Shown: positions 33,498-42,498 of the stretch, piece by piece
How positions within the stretch are numbered: position 1 is the first letter of the stretch
How the letters are laid out: the number at the start of each line of letters is the position of its first letter
NCBI GenBank assembly: GCA_021205695.1
Contig: JAJPXB010000047.1
Location: 62,001 to 126,000 of the forward strand
DNA: 64,000 nucleotides
Source: Clostridiales bacterium
GTDB taxonomy: Bacteria; Bacillota; Clostridia; Oscillospirales; Oscillospiraceae
Reading direction: 5' to 3'
Translations under genes and position numbers: made by a program
The notes under the pieces: model-generated
Databases searched by the model: none
What the model saw: only the letters and a program-made list of their open reading frames with translations
Told to the model about the DNA's origin: nothing

Positions 33498-34001
33498 TCA
33501 CTTTTCCGGGAACAGTCTGCCGAACAGCCAGTGTGAGAAGGGGGCTGCGGCGAAGAAATTCCAGAAGAAGGCCATGGGAAAATTTTTCAGCACCGTCCCC
33601 ACCCAGATGGCGGGGAGCTGGGTCAGCGGCGCGCCCGCCAGCCAGACGTTGAACAGAAGCGAGGCGATCAAGCTCATGGAGGGGCACATGACCGCCACCG
33701 TCGCGCCCTGCCGGAGCAGCTGGCAGAAATACGGGTTGTCCCGTTTCGGGTCGCTGTGCCCTGCGGCGAAGGCCGCCCCAAAGCGGTTGCCGTACAGGTT
33801 GGAGACAATGAAAACGAACAGACCCATATAGGACGCCTCGATGAGCGCGTCCAGAAACACGCCGTTGGTCATATTGCTCAGTCCGCCGGCGGCCAGATCG
33901 ACCCCCTCCTTGATGGCCACGTTGTAAACCTCCATGCCATACGCCATAGCGTAGGACATAATAAGTCCAAAGATGATTCCCTGACCTCTTGTTTTCGGCA
34001 T
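33498..34001 (-). CDS. DUF2798-type integral membrane protein
   Basis: A 167-residue protein with about four membrane helices (IIFGLIMSYAMAYGMEVYNV, GLFVFIVSNLYGN, VMCPSMSLIASLLFNV, NFPMAFFWNFFAA). It ends PFSHWLFGRLFP, the pattern of DUF2798-type proteins. CAGGAGG precedes the ATG. It has its own promoter and a 140-nt leader with a terminator-like hairpin, so expression may be controlled by attenuation. Function unknown. Confidence 0.82.
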   Translation of the reverse strand: MPKTRGQGIIFGLIMSYAMAYGMEVYNVAIKEGVDLAAGGLSNMTNGVFLDALIEASYMGLFVFIVSNLYGNRFGAAFAAGHSDPKRDNPYFCQLLRQGATVAVMCPSMSLIASLLFNVWLAGAPLTQLPAIWVGTVLKNFPMAFFWNFFAAAPFSHWLFGRLFPEK

Positions 34002-34054
34002 AATACCCTCCTGATTTCACGATGGTGTGGCGTCAACGGCGCAGACCGCAGAAA

Positions 34055-34099
34055 AAGGCGTATTCCCCCTCTCTCAGATAGAAAAGGGTCATACGCCTT
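34055..34099 (-). promoter_or_regulatory. possible attenuator/riboswitch expression platform in the DUF2798 gene leader
   Basis: On the minus strand AAGGCGTAT pairs with ATACGCC TT, followed at once by a run of T (TTTTTC), which is a terminator inside the leader. An upstream GCATAC could pair with GTATG of the 5' arm and act as antiterminator. I do not recognise a known riboswitch class. Confidence 0.5.
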
Positions 34100-34148
34100 G
34101 CGAACATATCCTGTATGCTACACGCATTGACTGCCCGGTACGGCTGAG

Positions 34149-34177
34149 ATTATACCACTTTGCTTTGGCGAATGTAA
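34149..34177 (-). promoter_or_regulatory. sigma-A promoter of the DUF2798 gene
   Basis: Minus strand TTACAT, 17 bp, TATAAT; predicted start near 34142, so the leader is about 140 nt. Confidence 0.7.
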
Positions 34178-34432
34178 GAAAAATTTTCCCCTGTTATCCG
34201 AATGTATGCCGCGCCAGAGGGCTTTTCAGGCGTGCATTTATGGACAAAGGCGCAGCGCTGTTTTCCAACAGGCCCTCATAACAGCGGTAAAATAAAGAGA
34301 ACAGGCCAATCCTCCCGCCCATGGTTTCCTACAATGTTACCCCCTCTGTTGCACCTTTTGATTGTTGAGGCGGTTCTTGAATTTTTACCGTTTCCTGCAA
34401 ACAGACGTGAAGGCGCCAGAAACAAAAACAAA

Positions 34433-34460
34433 CCGCCCGAATCACTATCAATTCGAGCGG
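34433..34460 (-). terminator. terminator of tRNA-Thr
   Basis: Minus strand CCGCTCGAAT / ATTCGGGCGG (one G-T pair) followed by TTTGTTTTTG. Confidence 0.85.
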
Positions 34461-34470
34461 TAAAGTTGAA

Positions 34471-34542
34471 AGCTAACGGTGGGAATCGAACCCACAACCT
34501 TCTCATTACGAGTGAGATGCTCTGCCATTGAGCCACGTTAGC
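34471..34542 (-). tRNA. tRNA-Thr (anticodon CGT)
   Basis: A full cloverleaf reads on the minus strand: acceptor GCTAACG/CGTTAGC, D arm GCTC...GAGC, anticodon stem TCTCA/TGAGA with loop CTCGTAA (anticodon CGT), and T arm GTGGG-TTCGATT-CCCAC. The discriminator is T; CCA is not encoded. Confidence 0.95.
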
Positions 34543-34731
34543 ATTTGCAACGTTGTTACCTTATCACATTTTTCAGGTTCCGTCAATCCCTGAAATGGGA
34601 ATTTTAGTGGGCGGCGAACAAGCGGACCGGCAGCTGAGAAACAAAAAATCCCGGCGTCTGTGCAGCAAATCGCTCCCGTCGTGCGTATGAACAGTAGAAG
34701 CGAAAAACCCACCCGGAAAGGAGTGTTCACG

Positions 34732-35694
34732 ATGAAAAAGACCCTTGTCCTCCTGCTGGCGCTGGTCATGGCCCTGGCTCTGGCCGCCTGCGGGAGCGAG
34801 TCTGCAACGGACAGCCTGGAGGAGACGGACAACGGCAGAGCTGTCTCCGCCACAGTGGAGGAAACCGATACGGCGGAGGATGGGGACACGGCGGAGAACA
34901 ACGGCGTCTATTTGCTGGACGACGCCGACACGGCGAGCAGCGCGTTGATCCTCTACTACTACGACGGGGAGACGGTCATCTCCCGGACGTGCTATACCAC
35001 GGCCATGGAGAACGAGCTGCTGGAAACGCTCAACGTCGCCGTCACGTCGGTGGAGGACGCCGATCTCTCTCAGTGGCAGACCCCCTGCTATGGCCTGTGG
35101 ATTTGCGACGGGGACGGATACGACCTGACGCTGGCCTACTGGGATGGTCTGTGGCTGGACCGGGACGGCAGCGTCTGGGCGGGGGAGACGGACTTCGCCG
35201 CCTGCTGGGATGCGTTGGAGGGGGAGGATGAGGACGACAGCCTCTCTGCCCTCAGCTTTCCCAACGCCGGGTATCTGGCCCCGGTGAACGACCTGTTTCT
35301 GACCACATCCACAGCGGACGAGAGCGGCATCTCCACGATGCCCCTGGAGATGACCATGACCGTCCAGGGCATCGCCGACGGAGTCGTCACCGTCCTTATC
35401 GACAACCAGAGCGGCTATGAGATGGAGTACGGAGAATCCTTCTCTCTGGAGATGGAGCGGGACGGAGGATGGTATGTCCTGCCGCCCCAGGAGACGCTGG
35501 AATTCAACGACTTGGCCTACATCCTCCCGGATATGGAGCAGGCCACTGCGACCTGCGACCTGACCGCCTACGGCACGCTGGAGGCGGGCCACTACCGCAT
35601 CGTCAAGGACGACATGACGGCGGAGTTCTGGCTGGATGAAAACGGGGAACTGTCCGCCGCCGGGACGGAGCCCTCCGGCCAGGCGGGCGGATAG
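34732..35694 (+). CDS. uncharacterised lipoprotein
   Basis: A 320-residue protein started at ATG 34732 (GGAAAGGAG), 24 codons after the track start. Signal peptide with lipobox: MKKTLVLLLALVMALALAAC. The mature protein is strongly acidic at first (TVEETDTAEDGDTAEN), then has two beta-rich parts. The second (roughly residues 210-310, DGVVTVLIDNQSGYEMEYGE ... LEAGHYRIVKD) resembles an immunoglobulin-like intracellular-inhibitor-type domain seen in other clostridial lipoproteins (DQSGYEXXYGXXF...PPGXYR). The role is not known. Confidence 0.83.
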   Translation: MKKTLVLLLALVMALALAACGSESATDSLEETDNGRAVSATVEETDTAEDGDTAENNGVYLLDDADTASSALILYYYDGETVISRTCYTTAMENELLETLNVAVTSVEDADLSQWQTPCYGLWICDGDGYDLTLAYWDGLWLDRDGSVWAGETDFAACWDALEGEDEDDSLSALSFPNAGYLAPVNDLFLTTSTADESGISTMPLEMTMTVQGIADGVVTVLIDNQSGYEMEYGESFSLEMERDGGWYVLPPQETLEFNDLAYILPDMEQATATCDLTAYGTLEAGHYRIVKDDMTAEFWLDENGELSAAGTEPSGQAGG

Positions 35695-35719
35695 GCGTTG
35701 ACACGAAAATATATAATGT

Positions 35720-35755
35720 GGGCGGCAGGGAGTGAAAAATCATTCTCTGCCGCCC
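35720..35755 (+). terminator. terminator of the lipoprotein gene
   Basis: GGGCGGCAG / CTGCCGCCC stem extended by several pairs, followed by TTTTT. Confidence 0.92.
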
Positions 35756-35768
35756 TTTTTGATGTGTT

Positions 35769-37127
35769 TCAGACCTCTGCCAGATATTGCTCTACCGCCC
35801 GGCGGGCGTCGTGGGCCAGACGCTCCTCGTCCACCCCCACGAGCCGACCCATCGCAACGGTGATTTTGCCGTTGACAACCGTGTAGTCCACCGGCCCCTT
35901 CAGGCCCACGGTGGCCAGCATGGCGCCCGGGTCCCGATCCGCGCCCACCAGCTCCAGGCGGCGGCTGTCCACCAGGAAGAAGTCGGCGCACTTCCCCGGC
36001 TCCAGGCTGCCGATCTCATCCTCGCGGCCCAGGAGACGCGCACCGCCCATGGTGGCCATTTTAAGGACATCATACCCCGAGGGGGCTTTGTCGCTGGAGG
36101 TCAGCCGGTGAAGCAGGTAGCACACCCGAAGCTCTTCCAGCAGGTTGGAGCCGTCATTGCTGGCGCTGCCGTCTACCCCCAGACCCACAGGCACGCCCAG
36201 GGACAGCATCTCCGGCACCCGGGCCACTCCGGAGGACAGCTTCATATTGGAGACAGGGCAGTGGCAGACCCCCGTGCCCGTCTGCGCCAGCAGACGCAGC
36301 TCATCGTCATTTAAATGAATGCCGTGGGCATACCACACATCCGGCCCCAGCCAGCCCAGGGACTCCATATAGGCCAGCGGGCGCAGTCCGGTGGTCTCCA
36401 GCATAAACCGCTCCTCGTCCAGCGTCTCGCACAGATGGGTGTGCAGCCGGACGCCCCGGGAGCGGGCCAGGGCTGCACTCTCCCGGAGAAGGACCTCAGA
36501 GACAGAGAAGGGGGAGCAGGGGGCCAGGGCCACCCGGCACATGGAGCCGAAGGCGGGGTCGTGGTAGCGGGTGATGAGGGTGTCGCTGTCCCGCAGTATC
36601 TCGTCCACCGACTGCACCACAGAATCCGGGGGCAGCCCTCCGTCCTTGCGGGAACGATCCATGCTGCCCCGGGAGAGGTGGAGCCGGATACCCAGCCGTC
36701 GCCCCGCCTCCCGCTGCGCCCCCAGCAGGTCTCCCGCCCCGGCGGGGAAGACATAGTGGTGGTCAAAGACGGTGGTACAGCCGTTTTTCATTAGCTCCCC
36801 CATAGCGACCTGGGCGGAGAGAAAGACAGTTTCCTCGTCCAGCCCCTTCCAGATCTCGTACAGGGCGGTGAGCCAGTCGAACAGCTCCAGGTTCTGCACC
36901 TGGGGCAGATTGCGGGAGAAAGCCTGATAAAGATGATGGTGGGCGTTGACCAGACCGGGATAGCAGAACATCCCTGTGCCGTCGATCACCCGGTCGGCGG
37001 CGTCCGGCCCCGGGCCGATGGAGCGGATGACCCCGTCCTCTACATAGAGGTCAACGTTGTGGTAGATGTGCCCCTCCCCGTCACAGGAGACCAGGGCGCT
37101 CAGGTTTCTGACCAAAAGGCTGCTCAT
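35769..37127 (-). CDS. amidohydrolase, 8-oxoguanine deaminase-like
   Basis: A 452-residue metal-dependent deaminase of the AtzB/TrzN/8-oxoguanine deaminase group. Metal ligands are seen in PGLVNAHHHLYQAF (HxH), VRLHTHLCETLDEE, WYAHGIHLNDDEL and GLGVDGSASNDGSN (Asp). The PGLVNAHHHLYQAFSRNLPQ opening is typical of enzymes annotated as 8-oxoguanine deaminase, which convert 8-oxoguanine to urate. The substrate needs testing because cytosine- and triazine-type members look alike. It runs towards the lipoprotein terminator. Confidence 0.85.
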   Translation of the reverse strand: MSSLLVRNLSALVSCDGEGHIYHNVDLYVEDGVIRSIGPGPDAADRVIDGTGMFCYPGLVNAHHHLYQAFSRNLPQVQNLELFDWLTALYEIWKGLDEETVFLSAQVAMGELMKNGCTTVFDHHYVFPAGAGDLLGAQREAGRRLGIRLHLSRGSMDRSRKDGGLPPDSVVQSVDEILRDSDTLITRYHDPAFGSMCRVALAPCSPFSVSEVLLRESAALARSRGVRLHTHLCETLDEERFMLETTGLRPLAYMESLGWLGPDVWYAHGIHLNDDELRLLAQTGTGVCHCPVSNMKLSSGVARVPEMLSLGVPVGLGVDGSASNDGSNLLEELRVCYLLHRLTSSDKAPSGYDVLKMATMGGARLLGREDEIGSLEPGKCADFFLVDSRRLELVGADRDPGAMLATVGLKGPVDYTVVNGKITVAMGRLVGVDEERLAHDARRAVEQYLAEV

Positions 37128-37159
37128 GAAGATGTACTCCCTTCCTGTGATCTGGGTCC

Positions 37160-37188
37160 ATTATAACCCGGAGACGGCTTCGGCGCAA
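37160..37188 (-). promoter_or_regulatory. promoter of the amidohydrolase, overlapping the LysR 3' end
   Basis: Minus strand TTGCGC, 17 bp, TATAAT, starting within the last codons of the LysR gene. Confidence 0.55.
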
Positions 37189-37862
37189 GGCGGGAATAAA
37201 AAGGGGAAATTAACATAATACAATACTTCCCGCAACCATTCCTGTCCCTGCTGGATCACAAACGGCAGCGCATCCAGCGCGTCGTATCCGCGCCCCTGCC
37301 GCAGCGCGTCATCCGTACGCACCCACGAATCGCCATAGGTCTCTGCAAGGAGAGATTTGGCGGCCACGATACAGACCTCGTCCTTCATCAGCTCCATTGC
37401 CGTCAGGGAGCTGTCGAACGGCAGATTGCCGATCAGGAGATCCGCCTGTGCAGGGATGGATGTCAGCTCATTGTCGTTCGACGACGGCTGGATGACAGAT
37501 ACCGTGCAGGCAGGCCGGGCCTTTCGGAACGCAGCAATCAGCCTGGGGAGAAACGGCGGGATCCCCGCCATACCGGTGGAGATGACCAGCTTTTCAATAG
37601 ACGGCTCCCGCAGCTGAGAGATCTGCTGCTCCAGGCGGTTCATATCTGCCAGGACCTCTTTTGCGGTCTGATACACCAGCTCGCCCGCAGGTGTGAGCGT
37701 AAGCGGCGCAGTCCGGTTGAAAAGGGGCAGCTGAAAATGGGCCTCCAGCCGTTTGACCTGCTCGCTCACTGCCTGCTGCGAGGTGTAGCTTTTTCTGGCC
37801 GCTGCAGTTATGCTCCCGGCCTCCACGACGGAGACGAACCATGACAGATTGTTGAAATTCAT
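37161..37862 (-). CDS. LysR-family regulator, C-terminally short
   Basis: A 233-residue protein started at ATG 37862. It has the LysR helix-turn-helix (MNFNNLSWFVSVVEAGSITA, SYTSQQAVSEQVKRLEAHFQ, PLFNRTAPLTLTPAG) and the first effector subdomain (LVISTGMAGIPPFLPRLIAA). Typical family length is about 290-310; here the second effector lobe is cut off after YYVNFPFLFPPCAEAV. It is divergent from the nitroreductase gene and most likely its regulator. It may bind DNA without a normal effector pocket. Confidence 0.88.
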   Translation of the reverse strand: MNFNNLSWFVSVVEAGSITAAARKSYTSQQAVSEQVKRLEAHFQLPLFNRTAPLTLTPAGELVYQTAKEVLADMNRLEQQISQLREPSIEKLVISTGMAGIPPFLPRLIAAFRKARPACTVSVIQPSSNDNELTSIPAQADLLIGNLPFDSSLTAMELMKDEVCIVAAKSLLAETYGDSWVRTDDALRQGRGYDALDALPFVIQQGQEWLREVLYYVNFPFLFPPCAEAVSGL

Positions 37863-38055
37863 TGCGATGCGCCTCAATTTTGCCCCATAAAGGAAAGCCC
37901 GACTGCTGTCATTATAGCAGAAGGAGCCCGGCAAGTCACTACAGGCACAGGGATTTCCCTGTGTGGCAGGCAAATTTCCTGTTTGACATTACACGGCGGG
38001 GCCTTTAAAATCAAAGCACGATCCAATTATGATTTTTATGCACAGGAGGTACATT

Positions 38056-38568
38056 ATGGAATATTTAACGCTGGCAGAGGAGCGGTATTCAGTCCGGAAG
38101 TTCAAGCCGGAGCATATAAGGCAGTCTGACCTGGACATCATTCTGCGCGCCGGGCAGATTGCCCCGACGGCGGCAAATCTGCAGCCCCAGCGCGTTCTGG
38201 TCATCAATACGGACGAGAGCGCGGCAAAGCTAAAGCTCTGTTCGGCATCCCAGAGCCATGCGCCGACGGCGCTGCTGGTCTGCTATGACAGGACGAAATG
38301 CTGGAAAAGACGGTACGACGGAAAAGAGAGCGGAGAGGTGGACGCCGCCATCGTCACGACCTATATGATGCTTGCCGCCGCGGATATCGGGGTGGGCTCC
38401 GTCTGGGTCATGAGCTTTGACCCGGAAAAGACCAGAGCGGTCTTTGCGCTCCCGGAGGAATATATACCGGTTGCTTTTTTAATGATGGGATATCCTGCGG
38501 ATGGCGTATCGCCTGCGCCGCTGCACACAGAGAAGCTCCCGCTGTCGGAGACGGTATCTTACGAGTGA
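38056..38568 (+). CDS. nitroreductase-family FMN oxidoreductase
   Basis: A 170-residue protein started at ATG 38056 (CAGGAGG 6 nt upstream). It has MEYLTLAEERYSVRKFKPEH (FMN phosphate-binding SVRKF), GQIAPTAANLQPQRVLVI, VDAAIVTTYMMLAAADIGVG and VAFLMMGYPADG, all normal for small clostridial nitroreductases. It is divergent from the LysR gene with 193 bp between starts. Confidence 0.92.
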   Translation: MEYLTLAEERYSVRKFKPEHIRQSDLDIILRAGQIAPTAANLQPQRVLVINTDESAAKLKLCSASQSHAPTALLVCYDRTKCWKRRYDGKESGEVDAAIVTTYMMLAAADIGVGSVWVMSFDPEKTRAVFALPEEYIPVAFLMMGYPADGVSPAPLHTEKLPLSETVSYE

Positions 38569-38878
38569 TTTTTTACCTTCACCTGCGGAGGCGCTTATAA
38601 CAGGAGCGACGGCCCTGCCGGAGAACTTTGTCCTCTGGGCGGGGCCGTCGCTGTGTTTTGCGCATGAGGCTGTCATCTGCGACGCCGCCTTACATAAATT
38701 TTTCATTTCCGATACACACATTTGAATCCCTGATGATAGTATCTTACACAGTCGGGTCTTACAATAGGGACTGTCAGACGAGCCGGTATAAGGCGTCGTC
38801 TGGCGGAAAATCCCTTCGGATGTGGCCGAAAAAGAAGAACGGCCGCACAAACATCGATTGTGAAAGGAAGCACTTTGT
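38569..38878 (+). promoter_or_regulatory. 310-bp pstS upstream region with hairpin and possible Pho boxes
   Basis: An inverted repeat GCGACGGCCC (38606) / GGGCCGTCGC (ending 38651) probably ends the nitroreductase transcript. Three CTTACA elements (38689, 38743, 38758; the last two 15 bp apart) could be PhoP-type boxes before the phosphate operon. A confident -35/-10 pair was not found. Confidence 0.4.
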
Positions 38879-39862
38879 ATGAAAAGAATCAGCGCACTTG
38901 TGTTGGCTCTGATGATGGTTCTGTCGCTGGCAGCCTGCGGCAGCTCCACGGATTCCACTGCCGATACGACCGAAAGCTCCACCGAGAGCAGCACCGAAGA
39001 AACCGATACCACTGAAGAAGAGGCCGACGCCGTCGAGGAAGAGGCCGACACCGCCGAGGAGGCTGACGCCGCAGAGGAAGAGGCCGACGTCGTCGAGGAA
39101 GAGACTGACACCACCGAGACCAACGTCGATCTGAGTGGCACCGTCTCCACCAACGGCTCCACCTCCATGGAGAAGGTCATGTCCATCCTCATCGAGGCCT
39201 TTGAAGAGCAGTATCCCGACGTGACCGTCACCTATGACGCCACCGGCTCCGGCGCCGGCATCACCGCCGCCACCGAGGGCAGCGCAGACATCGGTCTGGC
39301 CAGCCGGAACCTGAAGGACGAAGAGACCGGTCTGACCGCCTATGTGGTCGCTATCGACGGCATCGCCGTCATCATCAACCCCTCCAACGGCGTGGAGGAT
39401 CTGACCCTGGAGCAGATCGCCGGTCTGTTCAACGGCACCATCACCAACTGGAGCGAGGTTGGCGGCGAGGACATGGAAGTCGCTGTCATCGGTCGTGAGG
39501 CCGGCTCCGGCACCCGTGACGGCTTCGAGAGCGTGGTCGGCGTAGAGGACGAGTGTGTCTACGACCAGGAGCTGACCTCCACCGGTTCCGTCATCACCGC
39601 AGTTGCCCAGAACCAGTACGCCATCGGCTATGCTTCCCTCTCCGAGGCCGCTGAGGACGACAGCGTGAAGGTGATCTCCGTGGACGGCGTGGAAGCCACC
39701 GAGGAGACTGTGAAGGACGGCTCTTACGCCATCCAGCGTAACTTCAACATGGTGGTCAGCGACTCCGCTACCCTCAGCGACGCGGCCCAGGCCTTCCTGG
39801 ACTTCTGCCTGAGTCCGGAGGTGGCAGACTACATCGCCCAGGCCGGCGCCATCCAGCCCTGA
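38879..39862 (+). CDS. pstS: phosphate ABC transporter substrate-binding lipoprotein PstS
   Basis: A 327-residue lipoprotein: MKRISALVLALMMVLSLAAC with lipobox Cys, then a long Glu/Asp/Ala-rich linker (about 60 residues, EEADTAEEADAAEEEADVVE), and the phosphate-binding protein core. The core has GSTSMEKVMSILIEAFEEQY, TYDATGSGAGITAATEGSAD (phosphate loop), IDGIAVIINPSN and REAGSGTRDGFESV. It is first gene of pstSCAB-phoU. The acidic linker is unusually long. Confidence 0.95.
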   Translation: MKRISALVLALMMVLSLAACGSSTDSTADTTESSTESSTEETDTTEEEADAVEEEADTAEEADAAEEEADVVEEETDTTETNVDLSGTVSTNGSTSMEKVMSILIEAFEEQYPDVTVTYDATGSGAGITAATEGSADIGLASRNLKDEETGLTAYVVAIDGIAVIINPSNGVEDLTLEQIAGLFNGTITNWSEVGGEDMEVAVIGREAGSGTRDGFESVVGVEDECVYDQELTSTGSVITAVAQNQYAIGYASLSEAAEDDSVKVISVDGVEATEETVKDGSYAIQRNFNMVVSDSATLSDAAQAFLDFCLSPEVADYIAQAGAIQP

Positions 39863-39966
39863 TTGGCCTGACCGTACGTAACAGAACCCCAAGTGCCGGG
39901 GCGGGAGATGCTCCCGTCCCGGCATAATTATCAATCGACAACTGACAAAGAGAGGGTCGAAACATT

Positions 39967-40839
39967 GTGAAAGTCAGAGATACGATCGAAAAATTCATGA
40001 ACGGGCTGTTCTTTGTCTGCGGCATGGTCTCCATCGCCATGGTGGTACTCATCACTGCCTACATGGTGGTCAGCGGCCTGCCCGCCATCATCGAGATCGG
40101 CCCCATTGAGTTCCTGTTCGGAACCGAGTGGGCCAGCACGGCGGCAGACCCCAAGTACGGCATTCTGCCCTTCATCCTGGCATCGGTCTACGGCACCTTC
40201 GGGGCCTGTCTCATCGGCGTGCCGGTGGGGCTGATGACCGCCATCTTCCTGTCCAAGATCGCCGGTAAAAAGACGGCGGGGGTCGTCCGGACGGCGGTGG
40301 AGCTGCTCAGCGGTATCCCCTCCGTGGTCTACGGCCTGGTGGGCGCCATCATCCTGGTGCCCCTGATTATGAACCTGTTCGAGCTGAAAAACGGCACCTG
40401 TCTGCTGGCGGCCATCCTGGTGCTGGCGGTCATGATCCTCCCCTCCATCATCAGCGTCAGCGAGACCGCCCTCTCCGCTGTGCCTCCCGAGTATGAGGAG
40501 GGCAGCCTGGCTCTGGGGGCCACCGAGATGGAGACGTATTTCAAGGTGTCTCTCCCCGCTGCGCGGAGCGGCGTGGCCGCCGGCATCGTCCTGGGCATCG
40601 GCCGTGCTGTGGGCGAGGCCATGGCCGTGATGATGGTGGCAGGCAACGTTGCCAATATGCCCAGCCTGTTCAGCAGCGTCACCTTCCTGACCACTGCCAT
40701 CGCCAAGGAGATGAGCTACTCCTCCGGCCTCCAGCGTCAGGCCCTGTACTCCATCGGCCTGATCCTGTTCCTCTTCATCATGATTATCAACACGGTCATG
40801 GGCCGTCTGCTGAAGAAGGGGGACGGTGATAAGAAATGA
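39967..40839 (+). CDS. pstC: phosphate ABC transporter permease PstC
   Basis: A 290-residue membrane protein with about six helices. The cytoplasmic coupling motif is LSGIPSVVYGLVGAI followed by SVSETALSAVPPEYEEGSLA and ALGATEMETYFKV. GIGRAVGEAMAVMMVAGN is typical of PstC. GAGAGGGTCGAAACATTGTG precedes the coding start; GTG 39967 is used. Its stop overlaps the pstA start (ATGA). Confidence 0.95.
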   Translation: MKVRDTIEKFMNGLFFVCGMVSIAMVVLITAYMVVSGLPAIIEIGPIEFLFGTEWASTAADPKYGILPFILASVYGTFGACLIGVPVGLMTAIFLSKIAGKKTAGVVRTAVELLSGIPSVVYGLVGAIILVPLIMNLFELKNGTCLLAAILVLAVMILPSIISVSETALSAVPPEYEEGSLALGATEMETYFKVSLPAARSGVAAGIVLGIGRAVGEAMAVMMVAGNVANMPSLFSSVTFLTTAIAKEMSYSSGLQRQALYSIGLILFLFIMIINTVMGRLLKKGDGDKK

Positions 40840-41677
40840 GTGCTTCCCGTAGGGCGTGGAACAACGCCGTTAAAATTATTATCTGGGTCTGCGTGGTGCT
40901 CACCGTGGCCCTGCTGATCGGCCTGATCGGCTATATCCTGATCCGGGGCGTGCCGTACATCACGGTGGAGCTGCTGACCACCCAGCGCAGCGCCATCAAC
41001 GGCACCATCGGCATCCTCCCCAACATCATCTTTACCGTCTACCTGATCCTGACCACCCTGGTGGTCGCCCTGCCCATCGGCATCGGGGGCGCTATCTACC
41101 TGACGGAGTACGCCAAGAACCGGAGAGTGGTCTCGGTCATCGAGTTCGCCACCGAGAGCCTGGCGGGAATCCCCTCCATTATCTACGGCCTGGTGGGCAT
41201 GATGGTCTTTGTACAGGGAATGTCCATGGGCTCCGGCATCCTGGCCGGCTCCCTGACCCTGGCCATTATGATCCTCCCCAACATCCTGCGCACCACCCAG
41301 GAGGCGCTGAAAACCGTGCCCCAGTCCTACCGGGAGGGGGCCGTCGGCCTGGGCGCCACCAAGTGGCATACCATCTGGACCATCGTCCTCCCCTGCACCC
41401 TGGACGGTGTGGTGGGCGGCGCCATCCTCTCCGTGGGCAAGATCGTGGGAGAGAGCGCAGCCCTGCTGTACACCGCAGGCACAGGCTACAAGCTAGTGAC
41501 CAACTACATCCAGGCCCTGGGCACCAGCAGCGGGTCCCTGAGCGTTATGCTGTATGTCTACTACAGGAGTATGGCGAGGTAGACCTGGCCTTTGCCATCG
41601 CCGCCATTCTGATGGTGATCGTCCTGATTATCAACTTCCTGACCAAATACGTCAAGAAAAAACTAAAGAGAGGGTAA
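40836..41677 (+). pseudogene. pstA: phosphate permease gene pstA with a frameshift near the 3' end
   Basis: From ATG 40836 the protein follows PstA normally (VIEFATESLAGIPSIIYGLV, ILRTTQEALKTVPQSYREGA, GKIVGESAALLYTAGTGYK) up to GSLSVMLYVYY. The frame then reads RSMAR and stops at 41582. One frame over, the expected end continues as QEYGEVDLAFAIAAILMVIV and INFLTKYVKKKLKRG to TAA 41677. One missing base near 41565-41570 explains this. Without correction the last transmembrane helix is lost. Either a real mutation that would cripple the Pst system or an assembly error. Confidence 0.85.
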
Positions 41678-41686
41678 GAGGCGTTT

Positions 41687-42466
41687 ATGAAAACAGAAGA
41701 GATCGTGGCGACCGAGCCGGTTATGACCTCCCGGAATCTGGAGCTGTACTATGGCTCCTTCCAGGCGCTCAAGGGCATCGACATGGATATCGGGGAGCGG
41801 GAGATTACCGCCCTCATCGGCCCCTCCGGCTGCGGAAAATCCACCTTTTTGAAGACCCTGAACCGGATGAACGACCTGGTGGAGGGCGTGAAGATCACCG
41901 GAGAGATCAGGCTCCACGGAAAGGACATCTTCTCCAAGGAGCAGGACGTGAACGAGCTGCGCCGCCAGGTGGGCATGGTGTTCCAGAAGGCCAACCCCTT
42001 CCCCATGTCCATCTATGACAACATCACCTACGGCCCGAGGATCCACGGCATCAAGAACCGGGCCAAGCTGGACGAGCTGGTGGAGGAGTCCCTCCGGGGC
42101 GCAGCCCTGTGGGACGAGGTGAAGGACCGCCTGAAAAAGAGCGCCCTGGGCCTCTCCGGCGGCCAGCAGCAGCGGCTGTGCATTGCCCGTGCCCTGGCAG
42201 TGAAGCCGGAGGTGCTGCTCATGGACGAGCCCACCTCCGCGCTGGACCCCGGCTCCACCATGAAGATCGAGGAGCTGATGAGCGAGCTGAAGAAAAATTA
42301 TACCGTGGTCATCGTCACCCACAATATGCAGCAGGCCGCCCGTATCTCGGACAAGACGGCGTTCTTCCTCCTGGGCGATCTGATCGAGATGGGAGACACC
42401 TCTCAGATCTTCTCCATGCCCCGGGACAAACGGACGGAAGACTACATCAGCGGCCGGTTCGGATAA
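41687..42466 (+). CDS. pstB: phosphate ABC transporter ATP-binding protein PstB
   Basis: A 259-residue ATPase: Walker [22 protein letters not shown]-loop [14 protein letters not shown], signature [14 protein letters not shown], Walker [14 protein letters not shown], and the H-loop [30 protein letters not shown] is diagnostic for PstB. The start follows directly after pstA, and phoU follows after 32 bp. Confidence 0.97.
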   Translation: MKTEEIVATEPVMTSRNLELYYGSFQALKGIDMDIGEREITALIGPSGCGKSTFLKTLNRMNDLVEGVKITGEIRLHGKDIFSKEQDVNELRRQVGMVFQKANPFPMSIYDNITYGPRIHGIKNRAKLDELVEESLRGAALWDEVKDRLKKSALGLSGGQQQRLCIARALAVKPEVLLMDEPTSALDPGSTMKIEELMSELKKNYTVVIVTHNMQQAARISDKTAFFLLGDLIEMGDTSQIFSMPRDKRTEDYISGRFG

Positions 42467-42498
42467 GCGCCGGCGGGAAAAAGGAGGAAAACGTTGCT

